DNA from: Notamacropus eugenii
Lineage: Eukaryota; Chordata; Mammalia; Diprotodontia; Macropodidae
Length of the DNA: 64,000 bases
NCBI RefSeq assembly: GCF_028372415.1
Contig: NC_092872.1
Location: 265,757,008 to 265,821,007 of the forward strand
Reading direction: 5' to 3'
Part shown: positions 55,560 through 64,000 of the stretch, piece by piece
How the letters are laid out: each line of letters begins with the position of its first letter
Position numbering within the stretch: the stretch's first letter is position 1
Translations under genes and position numbers: made by a program
The notes under the pieces: generated by a model
What the model was told of the DNA's origin: nothing
Database searches by the model: none
The model's input: only the letters and a program-made list of their open reading frames with translations

Positions 55560-56059
55560 AGAGATTAGTAGCAAAGCAACTGAAAGTTAAGTAGGTCACC
55601 TACAGATATCAGAGGACAGAGAAAAGAGACAGCAGTGGGAATACCAAAGACAAACTTTCCTCACCCTGGCCCTCCCCTTTGTCTCCCAACCAGCCTCATA
55701 GGGGTTGTCTTCTCTCTTCTGTCCATGCTCTAAACAGATTTGAAGAAACTGGAGAGTGGAAAGTTTAGGGCAGCAAGAAGACTGCAAGGATGTGGTCTTT
55801 AGATACTAATACTTACCTGCCTTGATTTGAGGCTGAACTCTGGACCCAGAAATCCTCAACAGTGGCTGTTGGATAGAAAAAGGCATTTCCCTGTGCTGCC
55901 TGAAACATCCTTTCTGCCTCTGTGTTTGCCTTCCTCCCTCCTGTGTGGCACCTGCCCAATTGACAGAATCACAGCTGGGCCTGCCCCTGCTGAGTGCCAG
56001 AGATGAACAGCAGCTGCCCTGAAGCTTTCTCCTTGTCTCTCAGAGGGATCACTAATAGG

Positions 56060-56060
<1 letters not shown>
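55560..56060. other. Unique stretch
   Basis: No recognised repeat or gene. Confidence 0.4.
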
Positions 56061-56150
<90 letters not shown>

Positions 56151-56155
56151 TCCCA
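56061..56155. repeat. (CT)n microsatellite
   Basis: More than 40 near-perfect CT units. Frames across it are Ser/Leu or Arg/Glu artefacts. Confidence 0.98.
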
Positions 56156-56219
56156 TCTCTCCTTTCCAAATCTGGTCTCAGGAATGGTTCTAAAATAGAA
56201 TATACTCTAAGCTCCATCC

Positions 56220-56560
56220 ATATGACTTCTTTTCCTCCAATCCATGGTTCTGCTCCCCCTTTTCCTGGAACACTCTTTCTCCTCAGCTGATCCTTCCTTC
56301 TGGTCTCAGCTCAAGGCACCAGATTTTACTGGAAGCTTTTCCCGGCTCCCCAGCTGTCAGGACCTCACTGCCTAATGACCATGCATTTACTTTTATATTT
56401 ACTCAGAACATATTTATGTATGTGCATATTGTATCCCCAATTCAAACGTAAGCTTCTTGAGAGCAGCAGCTGTTTCCTTTTGTCTTTGCATGCCCACTAT
56501 TTAGCACAGTTCCTGGCACATGGTAGGTGCTTCATACGTGTTCATTCATTCATTGCTCTC
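56220..56560 (+). repeat. L2 LINE 3' end, about 340 bases
   Basis: CCTGGAACACTCTTTCTCCT, TGGTCTCAGCTCAAGGCACC, AGCTTCTTGAGAGCAGCAGC, then CTGGCACATGGTAGGTGCTT and TTCATTCATTCATTG. Confidence 0.88.
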
Positions 56561-57240
56561 TCATGGTAAGAGCAACTCAACATCAGTGTCATTATCCCTT
56601 GCTAAAGGAATTTCCAGGCAGTATCAGCAAACAGCTGAGGGAGATCATGAGAGGGGGGAAGGCAGGCTGCCTCAGGATCACTGCACCCCACCTCTGCCTA
56701 AAGCCCAGCCTGGCTACTCACAAGGGCTACTTCCTTCTTTCCCAGGCCAGGTTTCTCACCAGTCTGGATTTAGGCAGCAATCCTAGGACTGGGCTTTTGA
56801 TGGTGGCGTTGCTGTTTTTGTTACAGGAGCAGAGAGGACCAAGAAAGGGCTGTCAGGGCCTCCTGAGCCAGATTTGTGTGTCTGCAAAGCAGGCTTCCAA
56901 GCTACAGAAGCTGAACCGAGATGGTCCTGTTCTTTGGAGATTTAGCACCATCTAGAGCCCCCATCCCAGTAGTGCATGAGCAAGGTGGGTGAGGTTCTCT
57001 CCTGCAGGGGAGTGGGTGCCCTCCCAGCCAGAACCACAAAGATAAAGGGAGCAACCACACTTCCTCCTGAAAAGGCCAAGAAGCATGAAACAAATATTTA
57101 CGTTCCCCCAAAACCCTGAAGGTCCTTTGTGTTTGACCCCAGACCTGAAATAATGGAAAGAAGGAACAGCTGATTTGCATTCCTTAGATATCATCAGTGA
57201 CTGGTTCTCTCTCTGCAGTGAAAGTCCATAAAGCCTCAAA
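56560..57240. other. GC-richer unique stretch with unassigned open frames
   Basis: A plus-strand 142-codon frame (56527-56955) starts inside the L2 terminus. Its 3' part follows a polypyrimidine/AG (TTTTTGTTACAG at 56826), so a terminal exon is conceivable. No motif supports it. Confidence 0.3.
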
Positions 57241-57249
57241 GGAGCACTG

Positions 57250-57500
57250 GGAAAAGAGGACCAGCTCCGAGGGCAAAGGACCTGGATTCAAATCCTACCT
57301 CTGATGCTTACTCTCTATTACCCCGGGCAAGTCACTTAACTTTCCTGGGCCTCAGTTCCCTCATTTACCAAATTGGGGGGTAGGGGATGGGCAAGATGGG
57401 GGTCCCTCTCTGGTTCTCATTCTATTATTGTCTAGGCCAACCTAGTCATCTTAGAGATGAGTAAACTGAGGCCCAAAAAGTATAAGGGACTTATCTGTCA
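57250..57500. repeat. MIR3 (+) and MIR3 fragment (-)
   Basis: 57260-57425 is a sense MIR3 (GGATTCAAATCCTACCTCTG, CCTCAGTTCCCTCATTTACC). 57440-57500 is an antisense fragment. Confidence 0.75.
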
Positions 57501-57504
57501 CACA

Positions 57505-57960
57505 GATATCAATAATAGCTAGCATTTATATGGCACCTTAAGGTTTACAAATACCTTTATATGTATGTATGTCATTTGATCCTCATAACAACCCTGGGAG
57601 GTATTAATTTATTTTCTAATAAATGATATAATTATATTACATTATAATTATATATTATAATAAATTTTATTTTATTAATATATATTATGTATACTAAATT
57701 ATTTTATTTATTATTATAATAATAGCTAACATTTATAAAGCACTTGCAATGGGTCAAACACTGACCCACACAATCATACAATTATGATCTCAATTGATCC
57801 TCCAATACCAACAGGAGATAGGTGTTATTATTATCCCCATTTTCTAGTTGAGGAAACTGAGGCTGAGAGAGAGGAGGACTTGCCCAGGGTCACACACCTA
57901 GCATGTATTTGAGGCAAGATTAGAACTCAGATCTTCCTGACTCCAAATCTAGCACTGTAG
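57505..57960 (-). repeat. SINE tail, AT-rich tract, full SINE
   Basis: An antisense SINE tail (57512-57602, TAGCTAGCATTTATATGGCA), a TA/TTA-rich tract (57605-57720), and a full antisense SINE (57722-57960, GACTTGCCCAGGGTCACACA, AACTCAGATCTTCCTGACTC). Confidence 0.88.
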
Positions 57961-58064
57961 GTAAGCATAGTAGACAGAGGCAGATAGAGTAGACCTCTGG
58001 ATTCAAGAATTTTTCCAAGCTGAAGTATAAGCAATATGTATGAATTATATAAAATATAAATTAT

Positions 58065-58455
58065 ATCTCATAGAGAGCTAGAAGGGATCTCAAAGGCCTT
58101 CTAGTGCAATCCCCTCCTTTAGCAGATGAGGAAATTGAGTCCAGGGAGGGCAACTTGACCAAGATCACACACACAGGAAGTAAGCATCAAAGTCAGGATT
58201 TGAATCCAGGCCCTCTGACTTCCTAGCTGTTCTTTCCACTTTACCAGGCTGCATGATTATTATTATTATTATTATATTATTATTATTGAGAGATAGTCTG
58301 ATAGAATGAATAGCATGCTGATCTTAAAGTAAGGAAAACCTGAGTTCAAATTTTCTTAGGACATTCATTAGCTATGTGATCATGAACAAGTCACTTAATA
58401 TTTATATGATTTAAGCAACATCCTTGGATTTATTTACTCAGTTATGTACAATTAC
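58065..58455. repeat. MIR3 (-), (TTA)n, SINE head (+)
   Basis: 58070-58252 is antisense MIR3 (TCAAAGGCCTTCTAGTGCAA, GGATTTGAATCCAGGCCCTC). 58254-58290 is (TTA)n. 58296-58410 is a sense SINE head (CTGAGTTCAAATTTTC). Confidence 0.8.
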
Positions 58456-58485
58456 AATGTCTTTATCCTTTGAGTATCTACATAG

Positions 58486-58494
58486 TATTGAAAT
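58486..58494. repeat. SINE target-site duplication, left
   Basis: TATTGAAAT is repeated exactly at 58811-58819. Confidence 0.8.
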
Positions 58495-58810
58495 GGTGGC
58501 AGCTAGGTGGTGCAGTGGATAAAGCACCAGTGCAAGAGTCAGGAGGACCTGAGTTTAAATCTCACCTCAGACACTTGACACTCATTAGCTGTGTGACCTT
58601 GGGCAAATCACTTAACCCCATTTGCCTCATCCTGGGTCATCTCCAGTCATCCTGAGGAATATGTGGTCACTGGATTCAGAAGACTCTGGAGGAGAAGTGA
58701 GGCTGGTGACCTACACAGCCCTCCCTCACTCAAAACAAAGTCAAGGGCAAGTCATGTCATTATTTCTCGGATGGCATGGTGTTCTTCGGCAATGCAAGAC
58801 AAATACACAC
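58495..58810 (+). mobile_element. Complete marsupial SINE with GAAGGACAA-type tail
   Basis: 316 bases. Head GGTGGCAGCTAGGTGGTGCA with pol III box A/B-like tRNA-derived sequence, GAGTTTAAATCTCACCTCAG, TGTGTGACCTTGGGCAAATC, then the long tail with TCATCTCCAGTCATCCTGAG, GAAGTGAGGCTGGTGACCTA, CACAGCCCTCCCTCACTCAA and GGCATGGTGTTCTTCGGCAA. Exact 9-bp flanking repeats. It is low in decay compared with other SINEs here, so probably among the youngest. The tail is of the kind attributed to marsupial RTE partners. Confidence 0.92.
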
Positions 58811-58819
58811 TATTGAAAT
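58811..58819. repeat. SINE target-site duplication, right
   Basis: TATTGAAAT is identical to 58486-58494. Confidence 0.8.
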
Positions 58820-58829
58820 AATACAGTGC

Positions 58830-59830
58830 CTTGGATACAAAGTAGATTCTCTCTAAGTGTTTAGTGTTGCTCATGAGAGTCCCCAATCTCCCCAACCTTC
58901 AGCTGTAGTACTTAGGCGCACAATACCGCAGGATGTATCCAACCTATCTCATTAAGCATCCTCCACTTTCAGTGGAGAAGTGGAGTCCTATGGGTATAGA
59001 ACAGAGCATGCATTGCCAGATGTGGTCACTTTTCCATTGATTTTGCTTGAATTTTTTTCTATATTGAAAGAGAAAACTTATTGAAGGGCCAAGCACATAT
59101 CTGAAAGTGACTGAAAAAATATCAATAACATTTGCTGTGCTCACTGTAATCATGAGCAAGTCAACTTCCTCAGTTTCTTCTTCTGTAAAATATTTGTTTT
59201 AAAAGTTTCCAAGTTCAAAAAGGGAAACCACTATTTTTTTGGCTATTTAGTTAGGAACTTCATGATGAAAGCTTTTAAAAAAATTGCACCTTGCTGCCAA
59301 GATGCGGGCTCCCTGTGGCGAAAAGCTCACAGAATATTCTTAGCTGGGAAGTCAATGTCTATTTGCCTCTTCATTTGTCAGCTAAAATAATGAACCCTCT
59401 GTGTGAAGCTGCTCTCTTGGAAAAAGTCCATTTTTTTCTTTATTCTCAAACTGAACAAAGCCCAGCAGACACTGAACTCCCTTAACCCAATCTGCTTTGC
59501 CTGCCTAACATCGACTCACCACTCGAATGTTTTTTTCATGAGGCTTAAGACTTTCCTCAACTGATCAGAGATGCATAATATGAACTTAAAGCATCTCCCT
59601 GAGCACAGGTTGTACTGAATCTTCAAAGTGACTTCTGTATTTCTAGCTTGCTTCCCAATCCTTGGTAGATGAGATGCCCAAGTGTGAACCAAAGATCCAC
59701 ATATGTGGAAGCTACACAATGAAATGAATTTTACTCATTCTGCTAAATCGATCCTAGAATCAGGAGCATTGGATGGACGTTAGGGAGGCATATTTAGATT
59801 TGATTGGGGTGGGAGGGGTTGGGGGGAGGC
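58830..59830. other. Unique stretch, conserved-element candidate at 59290-59510
   Basis: About 1 kb without repeat words. 59290-59510 has a balanced, non-repetitive composition and a few retained CpGs (GATGCGGGCTCCC, GTGGCGAAAAG). Coding is not supported. Confidence 0.35.
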
Positions 59831-59834
59831 GGTT

Positions 59835-60040
59835 TCCAAACACTTAGAGCTGTCCAAAAGAGAAATGGGTTGAGAGAATGAGAAGATGGTAGGTTCTCCA
59901 GCATTAAAGATCTTTGAGCTAAGGCTGAATGATCCACTTGACAGATAACATTGTAATGGTAATATAGTGGAGAGAATGTGTTAGATTAGTTGAAATTTGA
60001 GATGCCTTTCAACTCTGAAATTCTGTGATTCTGTGAATCG
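59835..60040 (+). repeat. CR1-L3 LINE 3' end
   Basis: It ends AGATGCCTTTCAACTCTGAA and ATTCTGTGATTCTGTGAA, the classic CR1-type terminal ATTCTRTGA repeats. Confidence 0.8.
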
Positions 60041-60074
60041 TATTTTCTGGGTGGGAGAAAAGATACAGAAGGAA

Positions 60075-60440
60075 GCAGACTGGTAAAGCAGTGGGGGGAA
60101 GGGGGGAGAGGGGTAGTGCTGCAACCTGGAGTTAGGAAGACCTTAGTTCAAATCCAGCCTCAGATATGATCTACTAACTATGAGACCCTTAAGTCACTTA
60201 ACCTCAGTTTTCCCAACTGTAAAATGGGTACAACAATATTTACCTCCCAGGGCTTTTTACAACACTCAGTTTGTAAAGAGCTTAGCACAGTAACTGGCCA
60301 GTAGAGGGTGAGGTATAATTGCTAACTGTTATTATTAGTATTATATCTATGGAATGCCACAGAAAGATTCAAGATTTGAACTCAGTTCTGACAACTAGAA
60401 CCTGTGCTCACTGTTTTCCACCTCACCAGGAGATGTAAAT
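60075..60440. repeat. Full SINE (+) and MIR fragment (-)
   Basis: 60085-60350 has TTAGTTCAAATCCAGCCTCA, CAGTTTTCCCAACTGTAAAA and the tail TTTGTAAAGAGCTTAGCACA, ending in TTATTATTAGTATTAT. 60355-60430 is an antisense MIR head. Confidence 0.85.
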
Positions 60441-61125
60441 TGTAACTTACAGCAGAAACACATACATGCATTCATTCAACCCAAGAGTTTCATTTATGGA
60501 CAGTGTTCATGAACCTCAACTTCTAGGGAAGAAGGAGGGATTTTTAATCCCCTAAGCACTGTGATCCTAGAATCTTAGCCTTCTAACCAGAGAAGGGGTT
60601 TATGTTGGAAAGTACTTGCTGGGTACTCCTATGTTCAAGAGTTCAAGGATCTGACCTTACAAAGAGAGAAGGTTTCCTGGGGCCGTTTGCTCTTTGGACA
60701 AAGGAGAGACTGGTCCATACAATTCCTGTGACTCTTCCTACTTCAAGAGGTAAACCAAGGAGTGACTTAGTGTAGTTTAGTCTCATAGGAGGGGGATTCT
60801 TGATGAGCAGACCCTAAAGTATGTTTGCCTTCTAGGACAAATCTAAACTACAGAGAGTTAACTATGAATCTTGATCAGACTCTGTAGGAAGCTGTGGGAC
60901 AGGAGGACTCACAAGAATGTCTAAGAATCACCAGGTAGCAACTCCAAGATAAGCTTCCTCCCTCAGGGAGCAGAGGGGCTCCTGGAGTTCTTCATGCATT
61001 TCCTGAATGTTTGTGGACTATGATTAAGTCCTTTGTGATATCAGTATGTGCTTTTTCAGAAGCTAGAAACTCTTTCCATCCACATCTGGGGAGAATTTAG
61101 ACACAAAGCTATGCCATTAGTATAA
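60440..61125. other. Unique stretch
   Basis: No recognised repeat or gene. Confidence 0.4.
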
Positions 61126-61129
61126 TAAT

Positions 61130-61333
61130 CTTTTCTGATCTACCTGGATGCCAGTGCCTTCTTGCCATTAATTATCTCCAATTTATCTTGCTTGTGTTTT
61201 TTCTCCCCATTAGACTGTGAGTTCCTTGAAAAGAGGAACTATCTTTTGCCTTTCTTTGTATCCCCAGTACTTACCATGGTGCCTAGTACATAGCAAGTGT
61301 TTGATAAATGTTTATTGACTGAATGACTGATAG
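61130..61333 (+). repeat. L2 LINE 3' end
   Basis: ACTGTGAGTTCCTTGAAAAG, TTTGTATCCCCAGTACTTAC and TTGATAAATGTTTATTGACT, ending in ACTGAATGACTGA. Confidence 0.9.
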
Positions 61334-61335
61334 TA

Positions 61336-61398
61336 CAGGGTGTCCCAAAAGTCTTAGTGCAGTTAAACGCTATTAACTTAAGACTGTAGGGACATATT
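61336..61398. mobile_element. Mariner-type miniature element
   Basis: Begins after a TA dinucleotide with CAGGGTGTCCCAAAAGTCTT and AGTGCAGTT, a mariner-type end. The right arm (ACTTAAGACTGTAGGGACAT) is its decayed inverted copy. About 63 bases, non-coding. Confidence 0.75.
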
Positions 61399-61764
61399 GG
61401 AATATTTCCCAAAGTAGTTTTAATAGGGCATGTTAACCAAAAAGAAAGAGATAAGGATGCCATCCAGAATTAGTGACCAGAATCAAACATGGTTCGAATG
61501 AGCCCAGAGTCTTTGGAGTTGGGGAAGGGGCTGGATAACATATTATATACTTCAAGAAGTTAAAAATCTGTGCAGATTGCAACCCTTCCTACAAATCAAT
61601 AAATGGTCTTTCAAAAACCGAATCATTTCATAGTCAACCTAGTAACGAGTCTATCCAACTTTAGCTAGGCTGGTCCCTAGACAATAGAAATATGGTCCAG
61701 ACCCAATTCAAAACTTTTTCAGTTTCATAGCACCTGCCAGAACCTGTGACCACAAGCTTTCAGT

Positions 61765-62310
61765 GGCATATAGCAGGTGCTTAATAAATGTTTACTGAAT
61801 TACACTGAATTTTAGAGTTGAGGAAACTGAGGCAAGTAAGTGACATCTAATTTGAACTCAGGTCCAGGACTCCAAGTTCAACCTTCATACCACTGAAATG
61901 TTCTACCAGGCTTCTACTAGATGATAAAAATATATGTGTACATATGTGTACATAGACAGAGCTAAAAGGGACCTTATAACTCATCTAATCCAATCCCCTT
62001 CATCTTACAAATGAGGAAACTGAGTCCCAGAGACATTAAGTAATATATTCAAAGTCACAGAGGCAGTAAGTAGTAGAATTGGGATTTAATCTGTCTTCTG
62101 TCTCCACATCTAGTGTTCTTTTCCATTGTGTTCTATTAACTTTTATCTCTAACCAAGCAGATAAATCTGAGAGAAAACACTGGGAATCAGAGTAGTCAAA
62201 TGACTTGCCCATGGTCCTAGAACTAGTTGTGTTAGAGGTATAATTTGAACTCAGGTCTTCCTGAATCCATGTCCAGCATTCTATCCAATATACCACACTG
62301 TTGATCAACC
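61765..62310 (-). repeat. L2 tip and three minus-strand SINE copies
   Basis: 61765-61812 L2 tip (+); 61815-61925 antisense MIR; 61955-62150 antisense MIR3 (TCATCTAATCCAATCCCCTT, GAGGAAACTGAGTCCCAGAG); 62170-62310 antisense SINE (TGAACTCAGGTCTTCCTGAA). Confidence 0.8.
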
Positions 62311-63125
62311 CATGTGGATCTCTTCCAGATTTAAAATGTTAGAGTTCTACTATTGGGAGATTCATCTAAAAACTCAAATAAAGACTGAAGCTCTGTAACT
62401 TTTACATTCATCTAAAGAGATTCATCTAGCGAAGTCCTATTAAATATCAGACTGAAGTATCTCCTCTCGTCCTATTTTCAGGTTTAACTCATCTCAACTA
62501 TCATCAAAGTGAGTTATTTGGATTCTGATCATTAATAAAACCAAGGTGAGAAGTGTTTCACTAGCCCAGTGTTATCTCTTATTTACACTCCTAAGTGCAT
62601 TTTGTGGACAGACACAGGCTAGAATTATCCACTAAAGATACCACCAACATCCTAAACAGGAGTCCTCCTAAAGTCTAATCTAAATGCTGGTACAGCTATG
62701 GTAAATGAGCAGGCCTTCCTGCGAAAGTCTCAAAAACAGGATCATTTTGTTTGCAAATCCCATAGGATTAAGCCAACCAACTCTAAGACATAAATCGATT
62801 GATAAACTTTCTGAGTTGCAGCTTAATATTTTTAAGACATGCAAACTAAGTGGCATTTTCACCCTTGTCAGCAAACATAAAAGGAAATCCTGGAGTCTGT
62901 ATGTGATTTCCCTTCATTACATTATCTTTATGGCAGCAAAATCAATATATAACAGCAAACAGAAGGTGAGGAAATAAGTCTTTCTGTATTTTCTAAGTGT
63001 GATATACATACCAATGTGTATATGGTATCATGTGTGTCTATCTGGGTAAAAGATGGAAAGACAGCTCAAGTATTGACCTACTATCTGAAATATTAAAATC
63101 AATCTATTATCCAGCATTTATTAAA
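62310..63125. other. Unique stretch, conserved-element candidate at 62690-62960
   Basis: No repeat words. 62690-62960 is open on both strands (90 and 64 codons) and contains TAAT-type words and one ATCGAT site. Its composition resembles a conserved non-coding element. Confidence 0.35.
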
Positions 63126-63132
63126 CACACAC

Positions 63133-63141
63133 ACATATGTA

Positions 63142-63173
<32 letters not shown>

Positions 63174-63260
63174 CACCATTATATATGCCAGACACTGTAA
63201 ATACAAAAACAAAAATGAAACTAATTCTTTCCTCAAGGAGAGGAGGAGGAGGAGAAGGAG
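63133..63260. repeat. (TA)n, L2 piece and GGA repeat
   Basis: TA/TG tract 63133-63175, an antisense L2 piece (ATGCCAGACACTGTAAATAC), then GGAGGAGG-type purines (63236-63275). Confidence 0.85.
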
Positions 63261-63399
63261 AAGAAAGAGAAGAGACATGGAGATAGAAAAATCATATTGC
63301 AAAATGAACGTCATATTGTAAAACAAGGTCAGTTTGGCTAGACTGTAGGGTACATGAGGAGGATAAGGTAGAGTTCTCTTCTCATAAAGTGTTAATATA

Positions 63400-63525
63400 C
63401 CCCTGTGAAAGAACATTCCAACCTCATATTGGTCTGATCAGCCACAGTCAAACAGACTAAAACTTGACTTTGGCTAGTGATGTCATTTTGGTCCTCTTTG
63501 AAAATGAAGGACAACAACCAGTCTA
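63400..63525 (+). repeat. SINE tail, GAAGGACAA type
   Basis: CTGATCAGCCACAGTCAAAC and TGATGTCATTTTGGTCCTCT, then AAAATGAAGGACAACAACC. Only the RTE-like tail module is present. Confidence 0.8.
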
Positions 63526-63559
63526 TCCCGTCAGCAATGTAAATAAGTGATACATATGT

Positions 63560-63860
63560 AATAAGACTTCAAAGTTAGATTAGGGCCAAATTGTGAAGAG
63601 CTTAAGTGACAAACAAAAAAGTTTATACTTGATCCTAGATGTAATAGGAAGCCACTGGAGTTTACTGAGCAGAAACTAACATTCTCAAATACATGTTTTA
63701 GGAAAATCACGTTAGCAACTATGTGAAGGATAGATTGGAGAAGAGAGATTTTGGGTAGGGAAACCAATCAGAAGGCTATTGCAATAATACAAGATAATGG
63801 AATGGAGGTCAAATATATTGTCAAGGTAGAAGTCTCAAGATTTGGCAACTGCTAAGTTGT
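63560..63860 (-). repeat. L2 LINE fragment
   Basis: Antisense L2 words TTTATACTTGATCCTAGATG, ATAGGAAGCCACTGGAGTTT and CCAATCAGAAGGCTATTGCA with AATAATACAAG. Confidence 0.85.
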
Positions 63861-63862
63861 AA

Positions 63863-64000
63863 GATATGTGTGTGGTGTGGTTTGTACTTCTTTCCCAAAG
63901 AGGACCAAGACATCAGGAAGATGATGACAAGACTTGCGATTGAATTGGATTTGAGAGAGGGAGAACTATGCAAAGTCACCAGCCTCGCTGTCTCCTCCAG
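63863..64000 (-). repeat. SINE with GAAGGACAA-type tail, cut by window end
   Basis: The complement of the tail seen at 58600-58810: TTTCCCAAAGAGGACCAAGA, then CAAAGTCACCAGCCTCGCTG and TCTCCTCCAG. The tRNA-like head lies beyond the window. Confidence 0.88.

Noticed and set aside
56527..56955. 142-codon plus-strand frame as a host gene
   Set aside because: It begins inside an L2 terminus and has no recognisable domain. A splice-acceptor-like site at 56826 is not enough alone.
58495..58600. Genuine tRNA gene
   Set aside because: Box A/B-like sequence is present, but it is the head of a SINE and lacks a foldable tRNA cloverleaf and CCA-end context.
1..64000. CRISPR array, operons, prophage or bacterial genes
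   Set aside because: No direct-repeat/spacer pattern and no dense coding. All repeat content is mammalian transposons.
1..64000. Endogenous retrovirus
   Set aside because: I looked for paired long terminal repeats and for gag/pol-like frames and recognised none. Short decayed LTR fragments in the unassigned stretches cannot be excluded.

Overview
The window is non-coding DNA from a marsupial (metatherian) nuclear genome. It is AT-leaning and CpG-poor. It is packed with diverged tRNA-derived SINEs, L2 and CR1-L3 LINE fragments, marsupial-style L1/HAL1 sequence, RTE-tailed SINEs and long (CA)n/(CT)n tracts. The SINE heads ending in the box-B-like word GAGTTCAAATCC, the tails resembling RTE (CAAAGAGTCGGACACGACTG-like and GAAGGACAA-like), and the L1 5' end containing AAGATGGCAGAGTAGAAAG are what I associate with opossums and Australian marsupials. 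The sequence alone does not let me choose the species. No complete host protein gene is visible. Almost all open reading frames lie inside repeats or simple-sequence tracts.

Layout. 1-6.4 kb: SINE/L2 debris around one low-repeat island (4.6-5.1 kb) that holds the only plausible host exon (4783-4896, +). 6.46-9.21 kb: a full-length, minus-strand, ORF1-only L1 relative (HAL1-like), inserted into an older L2 with an 11-bp target-site duplication. 9.2-20 kb: SINEs, a long L2 (12.6-13.4 kb) and a CR1-L3 copy that still shows the C-terminal part of its ORF2 (14.7-15.4 kb). 20-36 kb: more CR1-L3, L2 and SINE copies separated by unique stretches (22.2-23.5, 26.4-27.2 and 29.6-31.7 kb). 36.9-37.2 kb and 43.67-43.96 kb: two 7SL RNA (signal recognition particle RNA) retropseudogenes, both on the minus strand. 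37.7-40.1 kb: two long L2 copies. 44.35 kb: a short hAT element with both terminal inverted repeats. 46.2 and 52.2-53.1 kb: 5'-truncated L1 3' ends. 53.95 and 61.34 kb: mariner-type miniature elements. 58.5 kb: an intact RTE-tailed SINE with a target-site duplication. The right edge cuts through another copy of that SINE family.

The genes do not work together here. The biology is a record of successive retrotransposon and DNA-transposon waves: L2/MIR, CR1-L3/MIR3, hAT and mariner elements, then L1/HAL1 and RTE-tailed SINEs. Several nested insertions give relative ages. I found no CRISPR array, operon, functional tRNA or rRNA gene, or recognisable endogenous retrovirus. Repeat names come from recognising diagnostic words, not from a database search, and most repeat boundaries are good to about 10-30 bases.
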